Positions 40,097-49,118 of a DNA stretch of 64,000 nucleotides are shown piece by piece. The position numbers and the translations under genes were made by a program. Below the pieces are notes generated by a model. The model was not told the DNA's origin and searched no databases. It saw only the letters and a program-made list of their open reading frames with translations. This DNA is from Ruegeria_C sp041537925 (GTDB lineage Bacteria; Pseudomonadota; Alphaproteobacteria; Rhodobacterales; Rhodobacteraceae). The stretch covers positions 62,001 to 126,000 of the forward strand of contig NZ_JBGOSH010000010.1 of assembly GCF_041537925.1 (NCBI RefSeq), given 5' to 3'. Positions within the stretch are counted from its first letter, which is position 1; each line of letters begins with the position of its first letter.

Positions 40097-42619
40097 TCAA
40101 TCAGGAGCGTCTGTGGGCTTGTCCAGTGCCAACAGGGCCGGGTCGATCATACGGTTTTCCGCGCTCTTTCGGACAGACTCTCGCATAGCTTTGCTTCGCC
40201 GTATTAAGCGACGAAAACGGACTTCGTCGAGCGTCAGTAAGGTCGAAGGCGCCAAGGCTCGCACTTCGACATGGCGGGGTCGCTTCATTAGCATCGCCAG
40301 TTGACCGAACATTTCGCCGCGCCCCAGCCGCGATGAATGTCCCGCGAATTCCACTTCGACCGCCCCGGATGCAATGAAAAAGACGCTCCGAGCCGGATCA
40401 TCTTTTGATATGATGATATCCCCTGCATTGGCATGACGTGTGCGCAGAGCCCTGCAGAGCTTTCTTAGCGAAGCTTTGTCGAGATCCGAGAACAGCGGAA
40501 ATTGCCTGACAAGGTCCCGCCCCTTGAGGGCAATGTCCAACGCCGGACGCCCTTGCGAAAGACCTCGTCGTACCGCCACTTCCTGCATCAACACCGTATA
40601 GAGTTCTTCGCCCACCAGCCCGTCTTCTCGCATGATCGCGTATTCACGCTCTTCCAGTCGTAACGCCGTACGTCGGATGAACCGCCGCTCCAGTTCTTCG
40701 GCATAGCCTGGATATTGTAGACGCAGTCCTTCAAGCGCCGTCTCGATGGCCTCAAGCCGACGCGCCAGCAGATCATCAAGCAATTCCGCGACTCGGCGGC
40801 CATGAATCCTGCGAATGCGACCTCGGACAAATCCATCGAGATCTCGCAGGACGAGACGTTGCGTGAGCAATCGTTCAAACCGATCTGCCGTAAGGCGTTT
40901 GAGCGGTCGCGAGAATCGTAGGCGATTGTGCAGAAAAACCGCAATCCGAAATGATCTGCCGTAAACAACCGTACGGCTAGACACGCGCTGATAGCCGATA
41001 CGACCGCCGGTGCGGGCACCCTCAATGAGCCGATCGGCGTCGGATAGAACCTTTTCACTCAGAGCCGATGACAGGGTGCGTTCTCGCATCCGCGCCAGAA
41101 TTGAATCCCGCTCAGCCCCAGCTAGCGCGATCAATCCAAGGGTGATCCGGTCACGATCCAGTATCTGAGTGCTGTCTTCAGCCGCCTTCACAGCTTCGTC
41201 GAGGCGCTCACCAAACTGTTTTGCTTCGGATCGGACGATATCATGGGTCAAATTGTAATTGTCTGCAGTGCGGGACACGTCTTCGCGTACGGTTTGCAAA
41301 GCGACTGCTACCACTTGGCGCGACAAGGCGACATCAAGTGGAGAAAGCTTGTCGAGCCCCAATTTTGCGATCACCATGCGCAAGGTCGTCCCCTGAACAG
41401 TCAGGGTAAAGAGCGTGAAACCGGTCGCTAAGATTCCTACTAAGCGCTTGGTCTCGAGCGGGATGTGCGAACTTTCGGTGACAGCGAGCGCCAAGGCAAG
41501 TGTGACGGCTCCACGCAGCCCTCCCCAAAGAATGGCAGTGCGATACGGCCGGTCTACGGCTGGCGACAGACCGATTACCGTGAGAAAAGGCAGCAACCCA
41601 AACAATATGACCGCGCGCGCGAAGGTGGCAGCCAGAACCACCACACAGAGCAGGCCGATGTCAGATGGTCGCACTTCCTCCAGCAATCTTGGTATCAGCA
41701 AGGCGGCAAGGATGAAGATCAGCGCTCCAGCCCAATGTGCCAGCAGATCCCACACCTCTTGCAGATTGGTCCAGGCGGTGGGTGACAGACGACCGGGGCC
41801 GGTGAGGTTGAGCGTGAGACCTGCGGTTACCACGGCGACCACTCCTGAAGCCCCAACGCTCTGTTCTGCAACGATATAGGAGAGATAGGGTAGGCCAACC
41901 GAAACGGAGATCTGCGCCGCCTCCCATCGATCAACGACTGCCATTACCCAAACTGCCATACGCGCTGTGAGCCAGCCGGTGACAGCACCACCCGCGATCA
42001 GCAGCGGAAATCGCCCCAAGGCGTCGCCAAGTTCTGGGTCGGGCCTGCCGAGCAAAACAAAGCCCATAAAGAGTCCAAACAACGCCACTGCTGCAGCATC
42101 ATTGAGCAGGCTTTCGCCTTCAATGATCCGCGACAATCGGCGCGGAGCTGAGATCGACCGGAAAATGCTAACAACCGCCGAGGGATCAGTTGTCGAAACA
42201 ATTGCGCCGATCAGCAAGCACGCTGCCAGTGGAAGCATACTAACCCAGCTCAGCGCAAAGCCGATGGCAAGTGTTGCCGCAACCACTGCCACAACGGCCA
42301 TCACTAAGATGGGCACCCAGTCATCCAGCATTCTGCGCAAGTTCATGCCAAGCGTCGCCTGAAAGAGCAACGTTGGCAGGAAGACGTAAAGAAACACGTT
42401 GGACCGAATTGGCAGGTCGATGATCGCTCTCGCCACTGGGTTCAGCGCATCCGTCAGATCAGTGTTGAGAAAATAGGTCGCCGCTAGACCAATCACTATC
42501 CCAAGAAGGGCAAGGACTACGCTGTAGGGCAATCGCATCCGAGCAGCCAGTGGCTCCGCCACGCCAATCACGACAAAAAGAGAAGCAATGATGGTCGTGA
42601 TGACGACGATATCCATCAA
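40097..42619 (-). CDS. Na+/H+ antiporter (NhaP/CPA1) with cyclic-nucleotide-binding domain
   Basis: An 840-residue protein. Residues 1-410 are a CPA1 antiporter: twelve or so helices, ACLLIGAIVSTTDPSAVVSIF with the ion-binding Asp, IIEGESLLNDAAAVALF, and ILWGGLRGAVTLALALAV. A long helical cytoplasmic stretch follows to about 700. Residues about 710-815 are a cNMP-binding/CRP-like domain (FPLFSDLDKASLRKLCRALRTR, AGDIIISKDDPARSVFFIASGAVEVE, LGRGEMFGQLAMLMKRPRHVEVRAL). It extrudes Na+ in exchange for H+, which fits a marine host, with possible nucleotide control. No operon partner. Confidence 0.93.
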   Translation of the reverse strand: MMDIVVITTIIASLFVVIGVAEPLAARMRLPYSVVLALLGIVIGLAATYFLNTDLTDALNPVARAIIDLPIRSNVFLYVFLPTLLFQATLGMNLRRMLDDWVPILVMAVVAVVAATLAIGFALSWVSMLPLAACLLIGAIVSTTDPSAVVSIFRSISAPRRLSRIIEGESLLNDAAAVALFGLFMGFVLLGRPDPELGDALGRFPLLIAGGAVTGWLTARMAVWVMAVVDRWEAAQISVSVGLPYLSYIVAEQSVGASGVVAVVTAGLTLNLTGPGRLSPTAWTNLQEVWDLLAHWAGALIFILAALLIPRLLEEVRPSDIGLLCVVVLAATFARAVILFGLLPFLTVIGLSPAVDRPYRTAILWGGLRGAVTLALALAVTESSHIPLETKRLVGILATGFTLFTLTVQGTTLRMVIAKLGLDKLSPLDVALSRQVVAVALQTVREDVSRTADNYNLTHDIVRSEAKQFGERLDEAVKAAEDSTQILDRDRITLGLIALAGAERDSILARMRERTLSSALSEKVLSDADRLIEGARTGGRIGYQRVSSRTVVYGRSFRIAVFLHNRLRFSRPLKRLTADRFERLLTQRLVLRDLDGFVRGRIRRIHGRRVAELLDDLLARRLEAIETALEGLRLQYPGYAEELERRFIRRTALRLEEREYAIMREDGLVGEELYTVLMQEVAVRRGLSQGRPALDIALKGRDLVRQFPLFSDLDKASLRKLCRALRTRHANAGDIIISKDDPARSVFFIASGAVEVEFAGHSSRLGRGEMFGQLAMLMKRPRHVEVRALAPSTLLTLDEVRFRRLIRRSKAMRESVRKSAENRMIDPALLALDKPTDAPD

Positions 42620-43654
42620 TCCGTCTTAGCCGAGAATCCTGGGCAATGTAATCAATCCTTATTTCGGTCGTGTTGACCACCTGGGATCTACCGGGGGGCG
42701 CAAATTCAGATCCCTCCCCGTCATTGCGCAACTTGATGCCTGTGCTGTCAATGAGCAGGTCTACAGGTTGGGTAGTCAGCTTTGTAAGGCGAACAGTTCC
42801 AGCATTGCATTGGGCACACTTACCCAACGTACTGAACAAACAGTCGAAAGCCGGAGGTCATTATGCGAGGAAATCGTTTCTTTCGGATCATGTTGGCAAT
42901 CTCGACGCTATCAAAGCCGGCGGACGCGTTCGGAAACGATGTGAAACCGCACATGTGTCGGACACGGCGTTTGATAGAACGTTAGCTTGTTTCACGATGT
43001 CAATTAGGTGTTTGGGCCTGATCGTCTGCGCTTTGGCCGAACAACCGAACCGTTTGAGGAGCTTGTTTACCTCATGTTTTTCTGCGGCATGGGACCTTCT
43101 TTTGTCGATAACGATCTTGTCTCGGATTCCATTTGACGACAGAGATTTGCCAGTTAACTGGTTGCCGCAGGCGTATTTCATCGTTCAGGAAGCATGAAAT
43201 CAAGTGTATTTCCCGCATTGTCTACCCCTCGATAGAGTTACATCCATTTGCTGCGAACCGTACTTAGGTCTCGTCCATTCTCCTGGGCTTCTGTGTCGGG
43301 CGCTTCTTCGACTGCGCGCGCGGAGACCATCGGCGAATAATCGTAACCCATCTGCTGAGAGTGGCGTGGTTCAGGGCTTGCAAGATACCGGGCTGACAGC
43401 ACACAACAGACAGATGCTCAATCAGGACCACACGACTAAGCACCTGACGAGGCCTCAGCCTGGACAACGCAATCGTACCAGATAGCCAAATGCCACTATG
43501 GCGTCTGACGGGTTTCACAGATTGACGGCGCCGCCTTTGCAGTGGTAAATCCGTCCCCCAACTCCGGAGTGCCCAGCCGATGATCCTGAAAACCTGATCC
43601 GATCAGTCCGCCGCAGCGGGCCTATCACTTGCCTTTCAACCCCGGGAATACACC
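42620..43654. other. decayed accessory stretch
   Basis: About 1 kb without an intact gene. It holds one IS transposase fragment (42690-42839) and short ORFs on both strands without family features, including a 97-codon - strand frame at 42888-43181 (N-terminal KYACGNQLTGKSL) that I cannot place. Confidence 0.45.
42690..42839 (-). pseudogene. IS5/IS903-type transposase fragment
   Basis: The frame contains FSTL and PVDLLIDSTGIKLRNDGEG, matching the catalytic core of IS903-group transposases (FSTLSRRQ...LHLLIDSTGIK..GEGEW, with the first DDE Asp). Flanking sequence is not transposase-like, so only a fragment survives. Confidence 0.55.
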
Positions 43655-44188
43655 ATGCAACCGATAGTCTATGACGTGGCGGTATCCGCCGATGGCTTCA
43701 TTGCGGGGCTCGGCAATGACGTTTCCGCATTTCCAAATACAGAGCAGGTCGTCAAAGACTATCTCGCACGGCTCTCAACCTACAAGACGGTCTTGATGGG
43801 TCGCGCAACCTATGAATTCGGCTACAGTTTTGGCTTGAAGCCGGGAGAAAACCCTTACCCAAACGCGGCCTCATACGTCATCTCACAAAACATCGACCTG
43901 CCCAAGGACGCCACCGTGGCCGTTTGCTCGGGGTTGAACGACGCCTGGCTGACGGAGTTACGAAACAGCAGCCCCTCCACGGTCTACCTGTGCGGCGGCG
44001 GAATCCTGGCAACATCGCTCTTGAAGCTTGGACATTTGCAAGGATTGCGGTTGAAACGCGCGCCCATCATATTGGGCAGCGGTATTCCCTTGTTCGCTCC
44101 GTTTCAACAACAGCTCAAACTGAAGCTGACTTACCAAACCGACTATGGTGACGGATACTTGTTTCAGGAGTTCGACGTTTTGACGTGA
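43655..44188 (+). CDS. dihydrofolate-reductase-family protein (RibD C-terminal type)
   Basis: A 177-residue protein. VYDVAVSADGFIAG at the start, YKTVLMGRATYEFGYS, SYVISQN and VYLCGGGILATSLLKLG are the NADPH-binding and core motifs of the RibD-C/DHFR-like (YwjB) group. The substrate is not known for most members. Single gene with no clear operon partner. Confidence 0.85.
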   Translation: MQPIVYDVAVSADGFIAGLGNDVSAFPNTEQVVKDYLARLSTYKTVLMGRATYEFGYSFGLKPGENPYPNAASYVISQNIDLPKDATVAVCSGLNDAWLTELRNSSPSTVYLCGGGILATSLLKLGHLQGLRLKRAPIILGSGIPLFAPFQQQLKLKLTYQTDYGDGYLFQEFDVLT

Positions 44189-44261
44189 GCAAAGCGCCGG
44201 GTCCGCACGCGACGAGCGCACCTTCTGCTTAGTCAGATCAGAGAAACGCACTGCAACACGG

Positions 44262-44696
44262 TCATGATTGACCTGAAGGTTCGCGGAAGCGTTCCAGAGG
44301 GACCACAGCGATGGGAACGAGTTCGACTCGTAGCTCTGGTGAGACTAGGCCGGGCACCTGGATCAGAACGCTGGCTGGGGCTGTATCGGCAGAGATTTTT
44401 TCTGCGCGCACGGCCTGGATTGCGGGCAGGTCAGCAGGATCAGTGAAATAAATCGTCAACAAAACAATATCCTCGAGGTTACCGCCAGCCTCTGCGAGTA
44501 TCTGACATACGTTATCAAAGCACTTTCTGATCTGAGTTTCACCGTCGCCTTCGCCAACAAGATGGCCATTTTTGTCCCAGGCAACCTGACCGGTCACATA
44601 GAGAGTGCGGCCATCAGGGGCGACGACGCCATGGTTAAACGCACGCCCTTGTCTCGGCCAGGCGGTGGCCGGGTTGAAACGTATTGCCATATCCAT
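44262..44696 (-). CDS. RidA/YjgF-family enamine/imine deaminase
   Basis: A 144-residue protein. VVAPDGRTLYVTGQVAWDKNG, QIRKCFDNVCQILAEAGGNLEDIVLLTIYFTD and the ELRVELVPIAVVP end with the conserved Arg of the RidA family. It hydrolyses reactive enamines/imines from PLP or amino-acid oxidase reactions. It lies 14 bp after an Lrp-type gene on the same strand, a plausible two-gene operon tied to amino-acid use. Confidence 0.92.
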   Translation of the reverse strand: MDMAIRFNPATAWPRQGRAFNHGVVAPDGRTLYVTGQVAWDKNGHLVGEGDGETQIRKCFDNVCQILAEAGGNLEDIVLLTIYFTDPADLPAIQAVRAEKISADTAPASVLIQVPGLVSPELRVELVPIAVVPLERFREPSGQS

Positions 44697-44710
44697 TTCT
44701 CGCTAAGTTG

Positions 44711-45163
44711 TCAGTCATCGCTTTCTTTGGGGTACTCTCTGAGCACAACCAGGCTTTCGAAACCTTTCAAGGGCGGTTCGAAGAGATACCTTTCAGTGAA
44801 GGCCGCATAGTCTTCCATTGAGGCGCATTTCACGATGATCGCAAGGTCGGCATCGCCAGTAACGTAAAACAGACGCTCCACCTCTTTAAGACGACGCAAT
44901 TTCTGCTTCAGGACATCTAGCCGCTGTGGATGGTCCCTCGCGACACTGAGCAATACAATTACTCGCGTGAGCGCGCCCTCGAACCGAGGTGATATGATCG
45001 CGGCCTCACGCTCAATAGCTCCGATCTTGCGCAATCTCTGGACCCGGCGCAGGCATGCAGCAGATGACAGGCCGATCTTCTCGGACAACTCACGTCCGGT
45101 TTGCCTACTGTCAATTTGCAGCTGCTCCAACAACAGGCGGTCAAACGAGTCGAGATCTTCCAT
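44711..45163 (-). CDS. Lrp/AsnC-family regulator
   Basis: A 150-residue protein. The N-terminal HTH (DLDSFDRLLLEQLQIDSRQ, LSEKIGLSSAACLRRVQRL) is followed by an AsnC/RAM effector domain (ALTRVIVLLSVARDHPQRLDVLK, FYVTGDADLAIIVKC). ATG 45163 with GGAGG 5 bases upstream is the better start. A 16-bp palindrome lies just upstream. It probably controls itself, the RidA gene and the divergent DUF1127-binding-protein genes in response to an amino acid. Confidence 0.93.
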   Translation of the reverse strand: MEDLDSFDRLLLEQLQIDSRQTGRELSEKIGLSSAACLRRVQRLRKIGAIEREAAIISPRFEGALTRVIVLLSVARDHPQRLDVLKQKLRRLKEVERLFYVTGDADLAIIVKCASMEDYAAFTERYLFEPPLKGFESLVVLREYPKESDD

Positions 45164-45181
45164 AAGAACCTCCGTTTTGGA

Positions 45182-45197
45182 GTATATCTTCATATAC
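45182..45197. promoter_or_regulatory. palindrome upstream of the Lrp-type gene
   Basis: GTATAT-CTTC-ATATAC, a perfect 6-bp inverted repeat in an AT-rich spot 19 bases upstream of the lrp start, within the divergent control region. A likely autoregulatory site. Confidence 0.5.
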
Positions 45198-45319
45198 CGA
45201 GAGAAAGTCGCAAAATCGGTAAAGTTTTGCGAAGCGCTCGCCTTTTGAGCGGTAAATTCGAGAACCTCGTCGATCCGGCGTCACTATCCTTTGGTCATTG
45301 CATCATCTGCGGAGGCCTT

Positions 45320-45556
45320 ATGTTCAATTCACCCACAGAGAACCGAACCCCACATATTCGAAGATGCGTCGACTGGCTCAGGCTTCTGCAGCGTCGGCAT
45401 CGAGATGCGCAACACCTACGTCGTTTGCCGAGCTACCTTCTGGCCGATCTTGGCATTACCCGAGACGAGATTGACAAGGTCGTTTCGGCTCAGAGCGACC
45501 GGCAACAGGATCGCGAAGGATCAAATCCCTTCAAGACTCAGAAAGTCCCCACATGA
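45320..45556 (+). CDS. DUF1127 small protein
   Basis: A 78-residue Arg-rich protein with the DUF1127 core (LLQRRHRDAQHLRRLPSYLLADLGITRDEI). GGAGG stands 4 bases before ATG 45320. Its stop overlaps the start of the binding-protein gene (ATGA). A second DUF1127 gene is at 20685-20903. Confidence 0.85.
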   Translation: MFNSPTENRTPHIRRCVDWLRLLQRRHRDAQHLRRLPSYLLADLGITRDEIDKVVSAQSDRQQDREGSNPFKTQKVPT

Positions 45557-46776
45557 CATTCCCAACCACTACTATGAGACAAACTATGCTTAGAACGAGT
45601 ATGCTGGCCGCGCTCTGCACCTGCGCTGCAACCTCTCTGGCCGCTTCAGAAAATCCTGTTCGCATCGGCCTATTGTTCGGTTTCACGGGGCCCATCGAGT
45701 CGATGTCACCAGAAATAGCGGCTTCAGCGGAACTGGCACTGGAAGAGGCTGCTCTATCGGGTTTGTTCCTTGGTGGACGAGACATCTTGCCCATACGCGC
45801 AGACAGCACATGCATAGACGCGCCCAGAGCCGTAGCGGCGGCCGAGCGCCTCGTCACCGCAGAACGGATCGAGGCGCTCATCGGAGCCGATTGCTCAGGT
45901 GTCGCAAGCGCTGTTGCAACCGCAGTCACCATACCCAATGGAATTGTGTCCGTATCTCCAACCGCGACTTCGCCCGGTTTGACAACGCTCGACGACAACG
46001 GGCTGTTCTTTCGCACCGCGCCATCCGATGCACGTCAGGGCGAAGTGCTTGCAGAAGTGTTAATCCGAAACGGGATCAATACTGTGGCAGTGACCTACAC
46101 GGCCAATGACTACGGCAAAGGTCTGTCCAACGCCTTCGCTCGTGCCTTCTCCGCTCGGGGCGGTCAAATCCTGGCCGATTTACCCCATGTCGATGGAGCC
46201 GGTGACTATTCGGCAGAGGTTGCGACACTAGCTGCTAGTGGCGCCGAGGTTCTGCTTGTTGCGGGATATGCCGATCAGGGCGGGCAGGCTATCGTACGCA
46301 CAGCATTGGACTTGGGGGTCTTTGAGCGCTTCGTGTTTCCTGACGGCATGGTCGCCAACTCGATGGTGGCCGCGTTCGGCTCCGCGCTGAAGGGCACCAT
46401 CGGTACCCTGCCCGGAACCGACAATCCCCAGGCCACCGCGTTTGACCAGATGCTCGTAGATCATGGGATCGACGGCCAGGCCCCCTATCGCGCAGAGGCT
46501 TATGACGCTGCTGCCCTACTGGCGCTGGCAATCCACGCGAAAGAGGTCACTGGCGGCCACGAGTTGGGCGAAGCGCTCAACTGGGTGGCAAACGCACCGG
46601 GCATCGAGATCGGGCCCGGTGAAATTGGGAAAGGTCTGCGCACTCTAAGCGAGGGACTTGAGATTAATTATGTGGGTGCCAGTGACGTGGAATTCACAGC
46701 AGAGGGGGATGCGACCGGCACGTACCGAGAGGTGGTTTTCTCAGAAGATGGGTTTGAGACCGTTGCCGTTTGGTGA
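45553..46776 (+). CDS. branched-chain-amino-acid-type ABC binding protein (LivJ-like), orphan
   Basis: A 407-residue periplasmic binding protein of the Leu/Ile/Val (type I) class. A signal peptide (to about SLA-A) precedes NPVRIGLLFGFTGPIESMSPEIAASAELALEEA, then IEALIGADCSGVASAVATAV and PFFRTAPSDARQG-like and YTANDYGKGL motifs. I keep the coupled start at 45553, but ATG 45574 or 45586 gives a more usual signal peptide. No LivHMFG permease or ATPase genes are nearby, so it either serves a transporter elsewhere or senses a ligand. Confidence 0.87.
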   Translation: MTFPTTTMRQTMLRTSMLAALCTCAATSLAASENPVRIGLLFGFTGPIESMSPEIAASAELALEEAALSGLFLGGRDILPIRADSTCIDAPRAVAAAERLVTAERIEALIGADCSGVASAVATAVTIPNGIVSVSPTATSPGLTTLDDNGLFFRTAPSDARQGEVLAEVLIRNGINTVAVTYTANDYGKGLSNAFARAFSARGGQILADLPHVDGAGDYSAEVATLAASGAEVLLVAGYADQGGQAIVRTALDLGVFERFVFPDGMVANSMVAAFGSALKGTIGTLPGTDNPQATAFDQMLVDHGIDGQAPYRAEAYDAAALLALAIHAKEVTGGHELGEALNWVANAPGIEIGPGEIGKGLRTLSEGLEINYVGASDVEFTAEGDATGTYREVVFSEDGFETVAVW

Positions 46777-47371
46777 TCCCCTTTCGTCGGATTCCGCGAC
46801 TGTGCCACTCACTATCAGACCGGCCGTGACAGGAGATCTTCCCACTTTGGAGTGCTTGGCACAGATCGCGACCCGTGATCTGCTTGGCCCGTTCCTCACC
46901 AGCGCGCAGCGCGCGCAGGCGGGGGTTCTTACGCCGATTGATCCTTGGTTAGTCGCTGACGGCACGTATTTTGTTGCCGAGATCGACGGACGCATAAGGG
47001 CGTCGGGCGGCTGGAGCGGGCGCTACCAGCTGATCCACCAGCCGGGTAGCGACGAAAGGCCCCCACCGATCGAAGCCACCGGTCCAGCATGCATCCGAGC
47101 GATGTATTCCGATCCAGCTTTCGCACGCCAAGGCTTAGCCCGCGCGATCGTTACGGTGTGCGAGACCTCGGCTCGATTGTCGGGCCGTGACAAACTGGAA
47201 CTGGTCGCGACCCCTATCGGCCAACTGCTCTATTTGTCCTGCGGCTACGAGACGATTGAGACGCTCCAACTGTCAGAGGGTGGGGTTTCATTCTCAGTCT
47301 TTCTCATGCGCAAGTCTCTCCAGGACGGAGGAACAACGGAGACCACGACCGAAAGCTCCAACCCGACTTAG
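46748..47371 (+). CDS. GNAT-family N-acetyltransferase
   Basis: A 207-residue protein. TIRPAVTGDLPTLECLAQIATRDLL opens the fold, YFVAEIDGRIRASGGWSG is the beta-4 region, and AMYSDPAFARQGLARAIV is the acetyl-CoA pyrophosphate loop (Q/RxxGxA). The frame overlaps the binding-protein 3' end by 29 bases; GTG 46802 is an alternative start. Substrate unknown. Confidence 0.8.
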   Translation: MGLRPLPFGDPLSSDSATVPLTIRPAVTGDLPTLECLAQIATRDLLGPFLTSAQRAQAGVLTPIDPWLVADGTYFVAEIDGRIRASGGWSGRYQLIHQPGSDERPPPIEATGPACIRAMYSDPAFARQGLARAIVTVCETSARLSGRDKLELVATPIGQLLYLSCGYETIETLQLSEGGVSFSVFLMRKSLQDGGTTETTTESSNPT

Positions 47372-47422
47372 TCGGCAAGCGCTGTGAGCGCATTTCCCAT
47401 TACTGATAACCGGAGGTTCAAG

Positions 47423-48157
47423 ATGGACTGGCTGAAAGCACTAGACCGTTTCTTCAAAGTAAAAGACGTTTATGACAAAGCCAAAGAGATCAAGGATGTC
47501 CATGATTACGGACAGAAGATCAGCAAAAAGAAATCCCTTTCTTGGAATAATTTGAAGTACTTCAAGAACGGTCGGATGGAGACCGCACTGAAAAATGCCA
47601 AGGCGGCTGTTAAGGCGGCGGACACTGCGTTGAAAGTCAAAGCAATTTTGCCCGCAACAGACTCAAGCAAAAAATATGCAAAGTTACTTGCCGCAGCCTA
47701 CAAGTCGGGTCATGACAGCAAGCAGGCCAAGGCGGCGAAAAAGGCCTACGAAGCGGAATTGTCTTCGTATGCGCGAACGCTCAGAACACTTTTGCACGAC
47801 CTGCAAAAGAGGCAGAAGCTTCTCGATGGAAAACTGGCTACCGCCAGATCGTTGCAAAAATATGGTACCGCTCTCAACAAGGCATTTATGACGTGTGCCA
47901 AAATCCCCAACCTTTCCGGAACTTCCCAGAATGCCGAATTCTTCGCGCTAGCCCAGGATGCTAAGAACTTCGCAGGTTACATGGGCTCACTGGTGTCGCG
48001 GCTTGAGAAGCTTCGTAAAGCAAACGCTGCCGCGGCCGCCGAGGGCAAACGTCTGGCTGCACAAAATGAAGAGTGGATCAATTGGGCCTTCTCTGACCGG
48101 ACTATGGAACCACAGCTACTGAAGAAGAACGAAAGAGCGCAGAGACCCAGAAAATAG
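47423..48157 (+). CDS. Lys/Ala-rich helical hypothetical protein
   Basis: A 244-residue protein of almost entirely predicted alpha-helix, very rich in Lys and Ala (KNAKAAVKAADTALKVKAIL, KQAKAAKKAYEAEL, LEKLRKANAAAAAEGKRLAAQ), with coiled-coil heptads but no signal or membrane segment. ATG 47423 has GGAGG 7 bases upstream. The base composition is visibly more AT-rich than its neighbours, consistent with recent transfer. I recognise no family; helical pore-forming or structural proteins are possible, but unsupported. Confidence 0.6.
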   Translation: MDWLKALDRFFKVKDVYDKAKEIKDVHDYGQKISKKKSLSWNNLKYFKNGRMETALKNAKAAVKAADTALKVKAILPATDSSKKYAKLLAAAYKSGHDSKQAKAAKKAYEAELSSYARTLRTLLHDLQKRQKLLDGKLATARSLQKYGTALNKAFMTCAKIPNLSGTSQNAEFFALAQDAKNFAGYMGSLVSRLEKLRKANAAAAAEGKRLAAQNEEWINWAFSDRTMEPQLLKKNERAQRPRK

Positions 48158-48310
48158 ATCTGATGATAGCTGAGCCTTAGGTCATAGAGAGTTACACTCC
48201 GGCTTCCCGAACCGGGCGTCCCGGCGTGACCCTGTCTGTGACCAACTGTTGAGTTCCGGCAAACTCTTTTGTGAAACTGGCCTGTGTGTATCGGCCAAGT
48301 GCAAATCAGC
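48158..48310. other. spacer before transposase remnants
   Basis: 150 bp with no recognisable feature between the helical protein and an IS3-type orfA fragment. Confidence 0.4.
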
Positions 48311-48440
48311 ACGGGTTGTTGAGATCATTCAGGGCAAGACGACAGTGGCTGAGGCAAGCCGGGTTGATGATCTGGTGGCATCAGAGTTCGAAGTCTAGGA
48401 TTATGATGCGAAGAAGCGCATGGAGAATGCCAGAATGAGG
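48311..48440 (+). pseudogene. IS3-type transposase OrfA fragment with in-frame stop
   Basis: VVEIIQGKTTVAEASR, then a DL..SE.E region, an in-frame TAG, and KKRMENARM continue the pattern of a small IS3-associated helix-turn-helix OrfA (…EIIQGKTTVAEASR.YDL.PSEIE.W…KRGMENAL). Both ends are missing and the frame is interrupted, so it is dead. Confidence 0.6.
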
Positions 48441-48503
48441 AGCAATCGCTCCATCATTGTTCGAAAGTGCGAACACCTTAGACAGACATCGATGTATTTG
48501 ACC

Positions 48504-49094
48504 GGCGTTGTTTCGTAACTCGGGCGTAAGGCGTGAGCGCCCCTTTTCCCCCGCTGATGTCATGCCACACGAACGATTTCGGCGGTGCCGAGAGCATTGA
48601 ACCGGTTCATGAGAGCGACGCGGATGTGCATTTCGGCGGTTAGTCGGCCGGGGTCTCTTGCTGCGATGCGCTCGCCGAACGCCTTGAGGCAGCGCATCTT
48701 CGCCTCGATCCGGCTCTGAGCGTGATATCCTGTCCAGCGCCTCCATAACACCCGACCGTACCGGCCGGTCCAGCCCAGCCATGCGCAAGAGGCTGGCAAC
48801 CATCTCCGCTGCCTGTCTCCGAGGCAGCTTGAACAGCACCTTGATCGACAGGCAGAATTGGATCGCCGCATTCGAAAAGACTGGCGGGCGACCAGGCCGA
48901 CCCTCATGCGCCGCGAGCCAGGTCATGTCCTTGTCCAGCCAGACAAGAAGGGACCCGCGCCTCTTGAGCGCAGCGTAGTAGTCAGACCAGTTCGTGGCGC
49001 GGTAGCGGGCGGATGATGGCTTACTCATTCGACCCGATTAACCATGTGGGTTCTCGTTGTGAATCCTTCAAAGTGAGAGTTTTGCAACAACACC
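48504..49094 (-). mobile_element. IS5-family (IS903-group) element with internal deletion
   Basis: A 591-bp element bounded by imperfect 18-bp inverted repeats (48504-48521 and 49077-49094; 14 of 18 match, both starting GG.GTTGTT). Inside, the transposase N-terminus (YRATNWSDYYAALKRRGSLLVWLDKD, about 92 residues) is joined out of frame to the C-terminus (GYHAQSRIEAKMRCLKAFGERIAARD...IVRVA, 48560-48740). About 150 catalytic residues are missing. No target-site duplication is seen. It could move only with help from a full-length relative. Confidence 0.75.
48560..49028 (-). pseudogene. internally deleted IS903-type transposase
   Basis: N-terminal part from ATG 49028; the reading frame must shift near 48740-48750 to follow the conserved C-terminus ending RVA at about 48570. 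The DDE core is lost with the deletion. See the surrounding element entry. Confidence 0.75.
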
Positions 49095-49118
49095 ATTGGG
49101 ACGGTTAAACAATTCGGT

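Noticed and set aside
43264..43518. Possible transposase or regulator on the - strand
   Set aside because: I could not align it with any transposase part; too short and no start signal.
48495..49103. Target-site duplication for the IS903-type element
   Set aside because: The 9 bases on each side (TATTTGACC and ATTGGGACG) do not match, so no duplication is claimed.
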